This document shows, piece by piece, positions 1 through 7,321 of a stretch of 18,532 bases of DNA. Origin of the DNA: an uncultured Lachnospiraceae bacterium. Lineage in GTDB: Bacteria; Bacillota; Clostridia; Lachnospirales; Lachnospiraceae. Numbering within the stretch: the first letter of the stretch is position 1; every line of letters begins with the position of its first letter. Under the pieces are notes generated by a model. It searched no databases. It saw nothing but the letters and a program-made list of their open reading frames with translations, and was not told where the DNA came from. The DNA lies in contig URDN01000049.1 in the NCBI GenBank assembly GCA_900546495.1, positions 1-18,532 on the forward strand, read 5' to 3'. A program made the position numbers and the translations under genes.

Positions 1-84
1 TTTTTGCAACTGTGGAATGGCAAGATAATAACGTTATATACAGTGTATATTAAGTAAGCATGTCTGAACCGGGAATATCCACAG

Positions 85-525
85 ATGGTAGAACAATTGT
101 CACTATTGATGGGAGCCGGACTTACGCTGCGGAGAACCTGGGAGCGTATTCTTGAAAGGGATCAGAAGATGAAAAAGAAAAAAGGATATGTGGAGCGCAT
201 TTATGTGCAGGAAATGCATCGGACGTATCTGGATATACGAAAAGGAATGGGGGAAAGACAGGCCTATGAGCAGTTCGCACACCGGATCGGGTTACCATCG
301 TATCGACGGCTGATATCTATTTTAAACAGAAATCTGGAAAAGGGCACCCGTGACGTATGTGAAATGTTAGAGGAAGAAGCACGGGAAGCATGGGAGATTA
401 GGAAGAATCAGGCAAAGAAAGCAGGGGAAGAAGCTGGCATGAAGTTGCTTTTTCCGATGATGCTGCTATTTATACTGATTCTGGTAATGTTGTTATTTCC
501 GGCAGTGCAGAGTTTTTCATTATAA
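85..525 (+). CDS. TadC-like type II secretion F-domain protein, C-terminal fragment
   Basis: This 146-residue protein matches what is known of the C-terminal half of TadB/TadC-type inner-membrane platform proteins of Tad/Flp pili, which anchor the assembly ATPase. Visible features are the YPQMVEQLSLLMGAGLTLRRTW stretch split around the start (typical YPE..KL.LLLGAG.T form), the acidic/basic EEEAREAWEIRKNQAKKAGEEAG helix region near residues 95-118 and a single hydrophobic helix near 120-140. Family members are usually about 300 residues with additional N-terminal membrane helices, which are absent here. The family-like residues N-R-E-Y-P-Q are encoded just upstream of the ATG at 85, but an in-frame TAA sits at 55-57, and no strong ribosome binding site precedes the ATG. 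The gene is therefore probably 5'-truncated or broken. It sits upstream of the Flp-type prepilin gene, as expected for a tad operon. Family assignment is fairly sure; whether it makes protein is not. Confidence 0.7.
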   Translation: MVEQLSLLMGAGLTLRRTWERILERDQKMKKKKGYVERIYVQEMHRTYLDIRKGMGERQAYEQFAHRIGLPSYRRLISILNRNLEKGTRDVCEMLEEEAREAWEIRKNQAKKAGEEAGMKLLFPMMLLFILILVMLLFPAVQSFSL

Positions 526-671
526 CTGTTGGTTGATTACAGAATTTTAGAAGCGCTTTAAATTATGAGCAGGTTATATTAACAGTGCGAGTTTAACAGA
601 AATGAAATAAAAATGCACAAATTGTTAAGTGGAACAATCATTGCTTAAAGTATTTATGTATGGAGGGGAAA

Positions 672-854
672 ATGGGACAGGAATATATTAGAGAAGGAAA
701 ACGTTTTTTATATGAAGAGTCAGGCATTGGTGTGGTGGAAATTATCTTAATTTTAGTCGTTTTGGTAGGACTGGTTGTGATTTTTAAGAAGCAGCTGACC
801 AGTCTGATAAATAAAGCATTTACCAATATCAACAACAAAGCGGGATCTCTTTAA
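672..854 (+). CDS. Flp1-like type IVb prepilin
   Basis: A 60-residue small prepilin, the likely structural subunit of a Tad/Flp pilus. The N-terminal leader of about 18 residues is charged and ends in Ser-Gly; cleavage after G18 would leave I-G-V-V-E with the conserved glutamate at +5, followed by a strongly hydrophobic helix (about residues 21-40) and a short polar tail. Start choice: an ATG at 660 is in frame but overlaps the GGAGGGG ribosome binding site at 662-668; the ATG at 672 has correct spacing and is preferred. The stop overlaps the start of the next gene (TAATG at 852-856), so the two are translationally coupled. The prepilin peptidase encoded downstream (3314-3994) is the natural processing enzyme. 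Confidence 0.8.
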   Translation: MGQEYIREGKRFLYEESGIGVVEIILILVVLVGLVVIFKKQLTSLINKAFTNINNKAGSL

Positions 855-2422
855 TGAAACAGAGATTTTGCAGTGGAAGCGTCAGTATTTTCTATGTATT
901 GGTACTTCTGGGGCTCATGTCTGTGCTGTTTGCGTTTCTGGAAGCAGCACGAGTGAGTGCCTTAAAAACGAATACACATCTGCTTACGGGGCAGGCAGAG
1001 GATGCGGTGTACGCTTCTTATCAACCAGATTTATGGGAGCAGTATCATTTACTGTTCTGGGAGGAATCAGAAGGAGAAAATACTGGTACATTTACGGATG
1101 TCTGCAATTTGCAGAAAGATGCGATACAGAAAAATCGGGAAAGTCAGCAGTTGGGACGTAATTTTTTCTGTCTGCAGGCACATTGCAGCAAAGTAGAGGT
1201 TGAACAGTATCAACTGGCAACAGATGACAATGGAGCTGGGTATTATAAGCAGGCAGTGAACTGGATGCGGCATAATGTTGCGGAGGATGTGTTGAAAACA
1301 GTATTACAGACAGTGACAGAAACAAAAACTGCTGATTTGGAGCAGCGTGGAGAAGCGCAGGAACAGGAGGTTTTTCAGGCGTTAGAGCAGATGAATCAAT
1401 CCGGGAAAACAGCACAGACCAAGAAGTTGTCAGAAGAAATCGGAGATCAAGAGCAGATATTTGTTTTTTCAGGGGATCAGGAGATAAAAGAAACAAAAAC
1501 TGGTACAGGGGAAACAGACGAAAATGGTTACGTGGAACCTGCAAACCGTTTTGATATGCAGAATCCACTGGAATGGATGAAAGCTGTCAAAAAGAATGGT
1601 GTGCTTGCATTGGTGCTTCCAGAACAAAATGTGTCAAACAAGGAACTGGAGCAAGCAGAAGGAGTAAATCATAGGCATTCAGCAAAGGGAAATTGGCAAC
1701 AGGAAGAAAAGAAATTGGCACCAGATCGATTGTTGTTTTGTCTTTACTGCCGTGCACATTTTTCTGATGCAACGCAGGATAGTGGAGACCGGGTATTGGA
1801 TTATGAGATGGAATATCTGATTGGCGGAAAAAATGCGGATCAGGAAAATCTGAAAGCGGTAGTCAGCCGTTTGCTGCTTATGAGAGAAGGTGCCAATCTG
1901 CTTTATCTGGAGACAAATCCGACAAAAAGTCAGGAAGCAATGGACGTTGCTCTCGCACTTACTTCGGCATTTGCCAATCCAGAGCTTGCAGAACCCGTGA
2001 AACATGCTATTTTAGCGGCATGGGCATATGCGGAATCCATCAGTGATGTACGGATTTTGCTAAATGGAGGAAAAGTGTCACTGATAAAGAGTGATGTACA
2101 ATGGCATACGGATTTAAAGCATCTTGGAGATACGCTGAATACTTCAGAAAAAAATACAGAGCAAGAAGGGTTAAGTTATGGCGGTTACCTGCAATTGCTG
2201 CTTTGGACGATGTCAAACGAAAAAATAAGTCAGCGTTCCATCAATCTGATTGAGCAAAATACTGGTGTATGCATGAACCAAATGGTGGGAAAAATAAAAT
2301 GTTCTGTGGAATATGAGGCACAACCATTGTTCTGGAATCTGGTACAGCTTGGAAATCATGATATTGGCAGTTATCATTTTTGGGAAAACAGTGAAATACG
2401 TTATGCAGAATCAAAAGAGTAA
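854..2422 (+). CDS. Pilus-locus membrane-anchored protein, DUF5702-like
   Basis: A 522-residue protein with a short basic N-terminus (MKQRFCSGSVS) followed by one hydrophobic helix (about residues 11-32) and then a long, mostly hydrophilic region rich in Gln and Glu that should lie outside the membrane. The N-terminus resembles the TadE/TadG class of pilus proteins, with a Gly-Ser-V-S...E-A arrangement instead of a clean G|xxxxE prepilin site. From memory, large proteins of this layout in Lachnospiraceae tad loci are classed as DUF5702; this was not tested by search. A role as a minor pilin or a pilus-associated scaffold is inferred from location between the pilin and the TadE-like gene. The start is coupled to the pilin stop by TAATG. 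Exact function is unknown. Confidence 0.7.
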   Translation: MKQRFCSGSVSIFYVLVLLGLMSVLFAFLEAARVSALKTNTHLLTGQAEDAVYASYQPDLWEQYHLLFWEESEGENTGTFTDVCNLQKDAIQKNRESQQLGRNFFCLQAHCSKVEVEQYQLATDDNGAGYYKQAVNWMRHNVAEDVLKTVLQTVTETKTADLEQRGEAQEQEVFQALEQMNQSGKTAQTKKLSEEIGDQEQIFVFSGDQEIKETKTGTGETDENGYVEPANRFDMQNPLEWMKAVKKNGVLALVLPEQNVSNKELEQAEGVNHRHSAKGNWQQEEKKLAPDRLLFCLYCRAHFSDATQDSGDRVLDYEMEYLIGGKNADQENLKAVVSRLLLMREGANLLYLETNPTKSQEAMDVALALTSAFANPELAEPVKHAILAAWAYAESISDVRILLNGGKVSLIKSDVQWHTDLKHLGDTLNTSEKNTEQEGLSYGGYLQLLLWTMSNEKISQRSINLIEQNTGVCMNQMVGKIKCSVEYEAQPLFWNLVQLGNHDIGSYHFWENSEIRYAESKE

Positions 2423-2441
2423 AGGGGGCGGGTATATTACA

Positions 2442-3311
2442 GTGCTTTTGTATCGAAAAAAAACAAATAATATAAAATCTCTCTCTATGTTCTCCAGGCA
2501 ATTGCAAACTTCTCCAATTAACAAAACTGGCAATTTAAAAAATACAAAGGCACTGCAATATGCCTGCCTTTCGGGAAGCCTTACGCTGGAAGCGGCGCTT
2601 GTTACACCGTTGCTACTGTTTTTTATACTGGTATTTTTACATTTGTTTTTATTACTTGGGGTACAGCTTCAGGTATCTGCTGCGTTGCAGCACACGGCAC
2701 GGAGTATGGCAGCTTCTTATACAGATACAGAAGAACCAGGGACGGCGGAAGGGTATTTGCAGGCGCGCCATCTGTTTTGGAAGTATATGGGACAGAGGGA
2801 ACTTTTATCAGATTTATATAGAAGAAACCGGTCCGAAATATCGTTTATCGGAAGTGATTTTTCCGGGGATTTTATCAAACTGTATGCGGCATATGAAGTG
2901 AAGCTTCCGGCGTTCTGGGAAAAATGGGGAAAACTTCCGGTAAAACAACAGGTGGTATGCAAAAAGTGGACGGGAGCGTCAGTGTCATCTGATGGAGAGG
3001 CGGATGGAACTTATGTGTATATCACACCGTATGGAAAAGCATATCACAGTTCGGCAGAATGTAAAACGTTAAAATTATCGATTCGGAGTGTGCCCCGGGC
3101 AGCAATCAGCGCGCTCAGAAGTGAAGATGGAAACATTTATTATCCCTGCCGCTGTGCAGGAACATCTTCGCAGAATGTGTATATTACAGATTATGGTACG
3201 GAATATCATGGGAATATTGCATGTTCCGGACTGAAACGTACGGTTTGCCGGGTATTAAGATCACAGGTCGGAGATCGGCATCTGTGTATGTGGTGCCAGA
3301 AGGAGGGATAA
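2442..3311 (+). CDS. TadE-like pseudopilin with two C-terminal Cys/His motifs
   Basis: About 289 residues from a GTG start. A basic leader of roughly 45 residues ends in S-G, followed by SLTLEAALVTPLLLFF: cleavage after that Gly puts Glu at +5, as in TadE/TadF pseudopilins, and the next 25 residues form the pilin-like helix. The C-terminal third holds two tandem units beginning V-Y-I-T-x-Y-G-x-x-Y-H: the first has H202, C207, C236 and C238; the second has H256, C261, C282 and C285. This spacing resembles the Ada-like YHxxxxC...PCxxC motif appended to many secreted Gram-positive proteins, suggesting metal binding or disulphides (inference). Start: the frame is open back to an ATG at 2313 inside the preceding gene, and to ATG 2403; GTG 2442 follows the AAAGGGGGCGGG purine run at 2420-2431 and avoids most of the overlap. 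TTG 2448 is also possible. Confidence 0.7.
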   Translation: MLLYRKKTNNIKSLSMFSRQLQTSPINKTGNLKNTKALQYACLSGSLTLEAALVTPLLLFFILVFLHLFLLLGVQLQVSAALQHTARSMAASYTDTEEPGTAEGYLQARHLFWKYMGQRELLSDLYRRNRSEISFIGSDFSGDFIKLYAAYEVKLPAFWEKWGKLPVKQQVVCKKWTGASVSSDGEADGTYVYITPYGKAYHSSAECKTLKLSIRSVPRAAISALRSEDGNIYYPCRCAGTSSQNVYITDYGTEYHGNIACSGLKRTVCRVLRSQVGDRHLCMWCQKEG

Positions 3312-3313
3312 TC

Positions 3314-3994
3314 ATGACAGAGGAGATGAGAGGTATCACTGGAACACTATTATTGCTATGTTTTCTATATTGTTGTGCACGGGAAGATGATCAATTGAAA
3401 TTACTTTCCGTCAGACGGTTTTGGTTGTTTGGAGGAATTGGGCTGATCTGCTTTCTGATCAGTAGACCTTTTTCTGTGATGGAACTGGCAGGAGGAGTTG
3501 GAGTGGGTCTGGTGTTACTTTTGACAGCGTATGTCAGCAGAGAACAGGTTGGTACAGGAGATGCATGGATATTTTTTGTCAGTGGTATTTTTCTGGGAGT
3601 GGAAGATAATATGAAGCTGCTGTTGTGTTCCGTGATTATTTGTGGGATTTACGGCACAGGAATGCTTTTGTTGAAACGAAGATCGCGAAAGGAACGGATT
3701 GCTTTTGCACCGTTTGTACTGGGAGGTGAAGTATTTTTACTTCTGCGAAAATACCAGTTTAAGAGGGGCTCCCTGACCGTGGAAGCATCACTGCTTTTTC
3801 CAGTGTTAGTCTTACTATTAATGTTTTTTCTACATACAATGATTTCAAGTTTTGTGCAGGTTGAAAAACAGGCTGAGCAAATTCAACAGCAACAGGAATT
3901 GGATACAACAGCGGTGTTCTGGAAAAGTGTACATCAGAATAATATAAAAGAAATAATAACAGACAGTATCAAAGAAAGAACGGAGGCAGAATGA
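3314..3994 (+). CDS. Prepilin peptidase (A24, TadV/CpaA-like) fused to a TadE-like pilin segment
   Basis: A 226-residue protein. Residues 7-145 are a multi-helix membrane region with the aspartyl prepilin peptidase hallmark G80-T-G-D83; the first catalytic Asp is probably D25 or D26 after helix 1 (inferred by position). F131-A-P-F-V-L-G-G matches the conserved APF..GG segment that ends this family. Directly after it, in the same frame, residues 151-180 read R-G-S-L-T-V-E-A-S-L plus a hydrophobic helix: a TadE-like prepilin site with cleavage expected after G152 and Glu at +5, then a 45-residue polar tail. In related loci the peptidase and the TadE-like protein are normally separate. Start: ATG 3314 has AGGAGGG at 3301-3307; the longer frame from 3221 overlaps the preceding gene and is rejected. 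It ends with an ATGA overlap with the next gene. Confidence 0.75.
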   Translation: MTEEMRGITGTLLLLCFLYCCAREDDQLKLLSVRRFWLFGGIGLICFLISRPFSVMELAGGVGVGLVLLLTAYVSREQVGTGDAWIFFVSGIFLGVEDNMKLLLCSVIICGIYGTGMLLLKRRSRKERIAFAPFVLGGEVFLLLRKYQFKRGSLTVEASLLFPVLVLLLMFFLHTMISSFVQVEKQAEQIQQQQELDTTAVFWKSVHQNNIKEIITDSIKERTEAE

Positions 3995-5133
3995 AAACAG
4001 AATATCTGAGAACGGCAAGCAACAGTTATATGATCATCAAAGATGCCGAATATTTATTTGAACCTTATGAATTGCAGATGGTATTACGAAATAAAATGGA
4101 GCATTTACTTTCCATGCAGATTATGATATCGGATGGAAAGACAGAATATTGGTATGATGTGACCGGTATGCAGTCTCTGGCACAGAAACTGACCATGCAG
4201 ACTGCCGGCGGAGCACTTGTTCGAAAAGCAGCAGAAGAAATCTGTGGTATGAAAACAGAATTGGAAGAGTATCTGTTACAGGATATTGATATTGTGTATG
4301 ATCCGGAAATGATATTTATGGATCGAAAAGAAACGTCGATAAAGTTTTGTTATATTCCCGGATTTGGAACGGAGAAAAGGGGCGGCGTTAAAGGTCTTCT
4401 GGAAAAATTTTTGCAGCGTCTGGATCATTCGGATGCTGCAGCGGTTCGGCTGGCATATGGGCTGTATGAACGGTGTGAAACGGATGACCTTACATTGCGG
4501 GATTATTATGATTGTCTTTATGGGAAAAAACAAAAGGAGGATGAGGCGGAAGAACGACGTATGGATGCAATGATGTATGCAAAAGCATCTGAAAATATGG
4601 AACTGTCAGAGCAGAGGCGGTCTGAGGATGTACTTGATCTGGTGAAGGGAGATGTAAAGCAACTGAAAAGGAAGCGACGTTTTTTCCATCGTGAAAAACG
4701 GAAAATACCGGATCAGTCATCTGTCACTTATGACGTGGGGTCGGAAGAAGTGGAATCTTTTATGGTTGCAGAACGAAAACCTTCAGAAAATTGGGAGGAA
4801 ACAGTATGTTTTTCAGCAGCAGAACGGAAAACTGTCTGGGTGTTGGAATATAAAGGAGACGGATTGGAGGATGATCTTCGGATGGAGCAGTTCCCGTATC
4901 GTATCGGCAAGCATGGAAGTGATGTGGAAGGAAAATTATATGCACAGACGGTCAGTCGTATGCATGCACAGATTACACAGGATGAGGAAGCGCATTTATG
5001 GATTTCAGATTTTAATTCCACCAACGGAACGTACCTCAACGGACATTTGATTCCTATGAATACACCAATGCGTATACAGGAAGGAGACAGGGTGATTTTT
5101 GCAACTGAGGAGTACATATTGGAAAAGAAGTAA
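3991..5133 (+). CDS. FHA-domain protein of the pilus locus (N-terminal DUF6382-like)
   Basis: A 380-residue soluble protein. Residues 1-175 form a globular N-terminal part of a type I recall as DUF6382 in Firmicutes tad-like loci (not tested). Residues 180-280 are highly charged and low complexity, a likely linker. Residues 282-380 are a forkhead-associated domain: R304-I-G-K, S322-R-M-H, N342-S-T-N-G-T-Y-L-N-G and the L/Q-E-G-D-R-V-I-F strand are all present, so phosphothreonine binding is expected. No transmembrane segment is visible, so it is probably cytoplasmic and may bind a phosphorylated partner of the pilus machine or a Ser/Thr kinase target. It starts within the stop of the peptidase gene (ATGA at 3991-3994) with GGAGG at 3982-3986, and is the last gene of the cluster. 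Confidence 0.8.
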   Translation: MKTEYLRTASNSYMIIKDAEYLFEPYELQMVLRNKMEHLLSMQIMISDGKTEYWYDVTGMQSLAQKLTMQTAGGALVRKAAEEICGMKTELEEYLLQDIDIVYDPEMIFMDRKETSIKFCYIPGFGTEKRGGVKGLLEKFLQRLDHSDAAAVRLAYGLYERCETDDLTLRDYYDCLYGKKQKEDEAEERRMDAMMYAKASENMELSEQRRSEDVLDLVKGDVKQLKRKRRFFHREKRKIPDQSSVTYDVGSEEVESFMVAERKPSENWEETVCFSAAERKTVWVLEYKGDGLEDDLRMEQFPYRIGKHGSDVEGKLYAQTVSRMHAQITQDEEAHLWISDFNSTNGTYLNGHLIPMNTPMRIQEGDRVIFATEEYILEKK

Positions 5134-5254
5134 AAGTATGTCTGGTCACAATACATGCAATGAGTGAATGATAAGATTCTGTTTTGGGTATTCCCCGGTA
5201 TGTCTGAGGATAAAAAATTTACTTTTACATTTGAAATCTACTGGCACATTCGAC

Positions 5255-5283
5255 TTGAATTTTTAGAGGAATTTTTTTATACT
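5255..5283 (+). promoter_or_regulatory. Sigma-A type promoter for the HIT-family gene
   Basis: TTGAAT at 5255-5260 and TATACT at 5278-5283 are separated by 17 bases, close to the housekeeping consensus. It lies about 40 bases upstream of the HIT start codon at 5325, in the 191-base gap that follows the FHA gene, so the HIT gene is probably transcribed separately from the pilus cluster. No clear terminator was seen between them. Confidence 0.6.
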
Positions 5284-5324
5284 GAAACAAAACAATCTAC
5301 TGAGAAAGAACAGGAGGTTTCAGT

Positions 5325-5741
5325 ATGAAGGACGATAATTGTATTTTTTGTAAATTGGCAAACAAGGATATTCCGACCAATATTATTTATGAAGATGACA
5401 GGTTCACAGTTATTTTGGATGCAAGTCCGGCCACAAAAGGACATGCATTGATCTTACCGAAAAATCATACGGCAAATATTTATGAATTACCGGATGAGGA
5501 TGCGTCATCAGTATTTGTTCTGGCAAAAAAACTGGCAACAAAGATGACAAAAATCTTACATTGTGATGGATTTAACATTGTACAGAATAATGGGGAAGTA
5601 GCAGGACAGACAGTATTTCATTTCCATATGCATCTGATCCCGCGGTATCTGAATGACGGTAATCAGGATAAACTGACATGGAATCATGCAGAATTTACAT
5701 CGGAAGAAATTGAGGAGATCGCAACGGAATTACGCGGCTAA
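5325..5741 (+). CDS. HIT-family nucleotide hydrolase (Hint-like)
   Basis: A 138-residue protein of the histidine triad superfamily, typically hydrolases of nucleoside phosphoramidates or AMP conjugates in the cytoplasm. The catalytic triad H99-F-H101-M-H103 followed by L-I-P-R is intact. C6-I-F-C9 at the N-terminus, together with downstream histidines such as H48, is the zinc-binding form common in Gram-positive Hint proteins. Length is normal for the family. AGGAGG at 5312-5317 is well spaced to the ATG. It is monocistronic: a promoter lies at 5255-5283 and a strong hairpin at 5767-5830. Confidence 0.93.
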   Translation: MKDDNCIFCKLANKDIPTNIIYEDDRFTVILDASPATKGHALILPKNHTANIYELPDEDASSVFVLAKKLATKMTKILHCDGFNIVQNNGEVAGQTVFHFHMHLIPRYLNDGNQDKLTWNHAEFTSEEIEEIATELRG

Positions 5742-5766
5742 AATTTTTGTTTGTCGTTTAGGGAAC

Positions 5767-5830
5767 AAATAAGAACTAACTCCAACGAGGATATGAAAAA
5801 TTATCCTCTTGTTGGAGTTAGTTCTTATTT
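5767..5830. terminator. Long hairpin terminator, probably bidirectional
   Basis: A perfect 20-base inverted repeat (5767-5786 with 5811-5830) continues inward through GAGGAT (5787-5792) paired with ATCCTC (5803-5808), with a two-base TT bulge and an A-rich loop. The outer arm ends in T-rich sequence on the plus strand (TTCTTATTTTATT) and the mirror image on the minus strand, so it can serve both the HIT gene and the convergent murG transcript. Confidence 0.8.
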
Positions 5831-5972
5831 TATTCCATTTACACGACGGCACCGCGTGCCACGCATGCATATAAGACGATGGTAAAATAATTTGTTATGT
5901 TGCATGCGCAGATTAACAGATTGATTAGTATTTAAGTCAAACGTATGTGAGACATGGTGTCTGATTCTGATC

Positions 5973-6004
5973 AGCGAAAGCGGATTGCGAATGTCCGCTT
6001 TACA
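5973..6004. repeat. Dispersed hairpin repeat, copy 1
   Basis: A 32-base element whose arms AAAGCGGA (5977-5984) and TCCGCTTT (5994-6001) form an 8-base stem. It is identical at 30 of 32 positions to 7795-7826. It begins 7 bases beyond the murG stop codon, so it would form the 3' end of the murG transcript. It lacks a T tract, so it is not a standard terminator. Confidence 0.7.
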
Positions 6005-6010
6005 GAATAT

Positions 6011-7078
6011 TTAGTGCTTCCGAAGTTTTTCAATCAAGTCTGTGATGGTTGTAACCGCATCCATCTGATCGCTGCTTTCCATTGCGTGAATATAATCATT
6101 GCGTTTCTCCCATACGGTATGAATCGCATCCGCCAATGTTTTATCAGACAACGCTTCTTCTTCAATCACATAGCTGAAACCTTGTTTTTCAAAGGAATTT
6201 GCATTCAGGATCTGATCACCACGGCTTGCATTTTTGGATAACGGAACCAGAATGTTTGGCTTGCGTAATGCCAGCAGTTCGCAGATAGAGTTAGCGCCTG
6301 CACGGGAGATCACAAGTTCAGCGACAGCGAACATATCTGCCAGCTCTTTGTTTGCGTATTCATATTGTACATATCCGGTAGTGTTATTTAAGGAAGCATC
6401 CAGATTTCCTTTTCCGCACAGATGAATCACCTGATAATTTTTCAGTAATTCAGGAAGAATACTGCGAACAGTATCGTTGATGACTTTTGAACCAGAACTT
6501 CCGCCAACTACAAGAATGACAGGTTTTTCATTATTAAGACCAGTATATGTATAGGCGGCTTCCTTACTTCCATGAAGTAATTCTGCACGGATCGGAGAAC
6601 CGGACAATACAGCTTTTCCTTCCGGCAGATGAGGGATTGTTTCCGGGAAGTTACAGCATACACGGCTTGCTGCCGGAATCGCAATACGGTTGGCAAGTCC
6701 CGGAGTAATATCAGATTCATGGATGATCGTCGGCACTTTGGCATGTTTTGCTGCCAGAACTACTGGAACACTGACGAAACCGCCTTTTGAGAATACAATA
6801 TCCGGTTTTAATTTACGCATCAAAGATCTTGCCTGAAAATATCCTTTCATTACCTTGAACGGATCGGAAAAGTTTTTCGGATCAAAGTAACGGCGCAGTT
6901 TTCCGGAAGAAATGCCGTAATATGGGATATTCTGCTGTTCGATCAGTCCTTTTTCCATACCTGCATAAGATCCGATATAGGAAATATCATATCCCAGTTC
7001 TTTCAGGCGCGGAAGAAGCGCAATATTTGGTGTAACATGTCCGGCAGTACCGCCACCGGTGAGAATGATTTTTTTCAT
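6011..7078 (-). CDS. murG: UDP-GlcNAc--lipid I N-acetylglucosaminyltransferase MurG
   Basis: MurG adds GlcNAc to undecaprenyl-diphospho-MurNAc-pentapeptide (lipid I) to make lipid II on the cytoplasmic face of the membrane. The 355-residue length is typical. The N-terminal glycine loop reads G8-G-G-T-A-G-H14, then L61-R-R-Y-F, F96-S-K-G-G-F-V-S-V-P, H120-E-S-D with P-G-L-A-N-R, and the donor-site region S258-R-A-G-A-N-S-I-C-E-L with K273-P and G287-D-Q. The HESD form (rather than HEQN) is that of streptococcal and clostridial MurG. AAAGGAT precedes the ATG at suitable distance, and a promoter lies at 7124-7152. It stands alone, outside any mur/fts cluster, convergent with the HIT gene and divergent from the 7322 gene. 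Confidence 0.95.
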   Translation of the reverse strand: MKKIILTGGGTAGHVTPNIALLPRLKELGYDISYIGSYAGMEKGLIEQQNIPYYGISSGKLRRYFDPKNFSDPFKVMKGYFQARSLMRKLKPDIVFSKGGFVSVPVVLAAKHAKVPTIIHESDITPGLANRIAIPAASRVCCNFPETIPHLPEGKAVLSGSPIRAELLHGSKEAAYTYTGLNNEKPVILVVGGSSGSKVINDTVRSILPELLKNYQVIHLCGKGNLDASLNNTTGYVQYEYANKELADMFAVAELVISRAGANSICELLALRKPNILVPLSKNASRGDQILNANSFEKQGFSYVIEEEALSDKTLADAIHTVWEKRNDYIHAMESSDQMDAVTTITDLIEKLRKH

Positions 7079-7123
7079 ATGATTAATCCTTTCTGTTTCA
7101 GATATCTGACTTTATTTCTTACA

Positions 7124-7152
7124 AATATACACCTATTCCCATGGGGTGACAA
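7124..7152 (-). promoter_or_regulatory. Promoter for murG
   Basis: On the minus strand TTGTCA (7152-7147) and TATATT (7129-7124) are separated by exactly 17 bases. Transcription would start near 7117, about 40 bases before the murG start codon. Confidence 0.65.
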
Positions 7153-7254
7153 GCATTTCCATCAACCCAAAAACAGGAAAAATATTATAATAGGAAGAAA
7201 CTGGTCGAAACTTGCGATGAAAAGAACCATAAATCCCCTTTTCTAAAGTGTATG

Positions 7255-7283
7255 TTTTTGTTACACTTGCTATGTAACAAAAA
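7255..7283. promoter_or_regulatory. Perfect inverted repeat between murG and the 7322 gene, operator-like
   Basis: TTTTTGTTACA (7255-7265) and TGTAACAAAAA (7273-7283) are perfect 11-base complements around a 7-base centre. The site lies in the divergent promoter region, 39 bases before the ATG at 7322. It may be a dimeric repressor operator. The right half also reads TGTAAC-N5-TGTCAT (7273-7289), one mismatch from a WalR-type direct repeat. Confidence 0.5.
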
Positions 7284-7321
7284 TGTCATGTACAACATCC
7301 ATGACGGGAAGGAGGCGTAAA

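Noticed and set aside
1..16. Bases 1-16 match 5096-5111 near the FHA gene end at 15 of 16 positions.
   Set aside because: A pair of this quality is expected by chance among all positions in a window of this size, and the match does not extend further.
5767..5830. Perfect inverted repeat considered as ends of a miniature transposable element.
   Set aside because: The arms are separated by a short loop and followed by T-rich sequence, fitting a terminator between convergent genes better.
6011..7078. MurG has GGTAGH and HESD instead of the GGTGGH and HEQN of the E. coli enzyme.
   Set aside because: The HESD form is normal in streptococcal and clostridial MurG, so it is not evidence of altered function.
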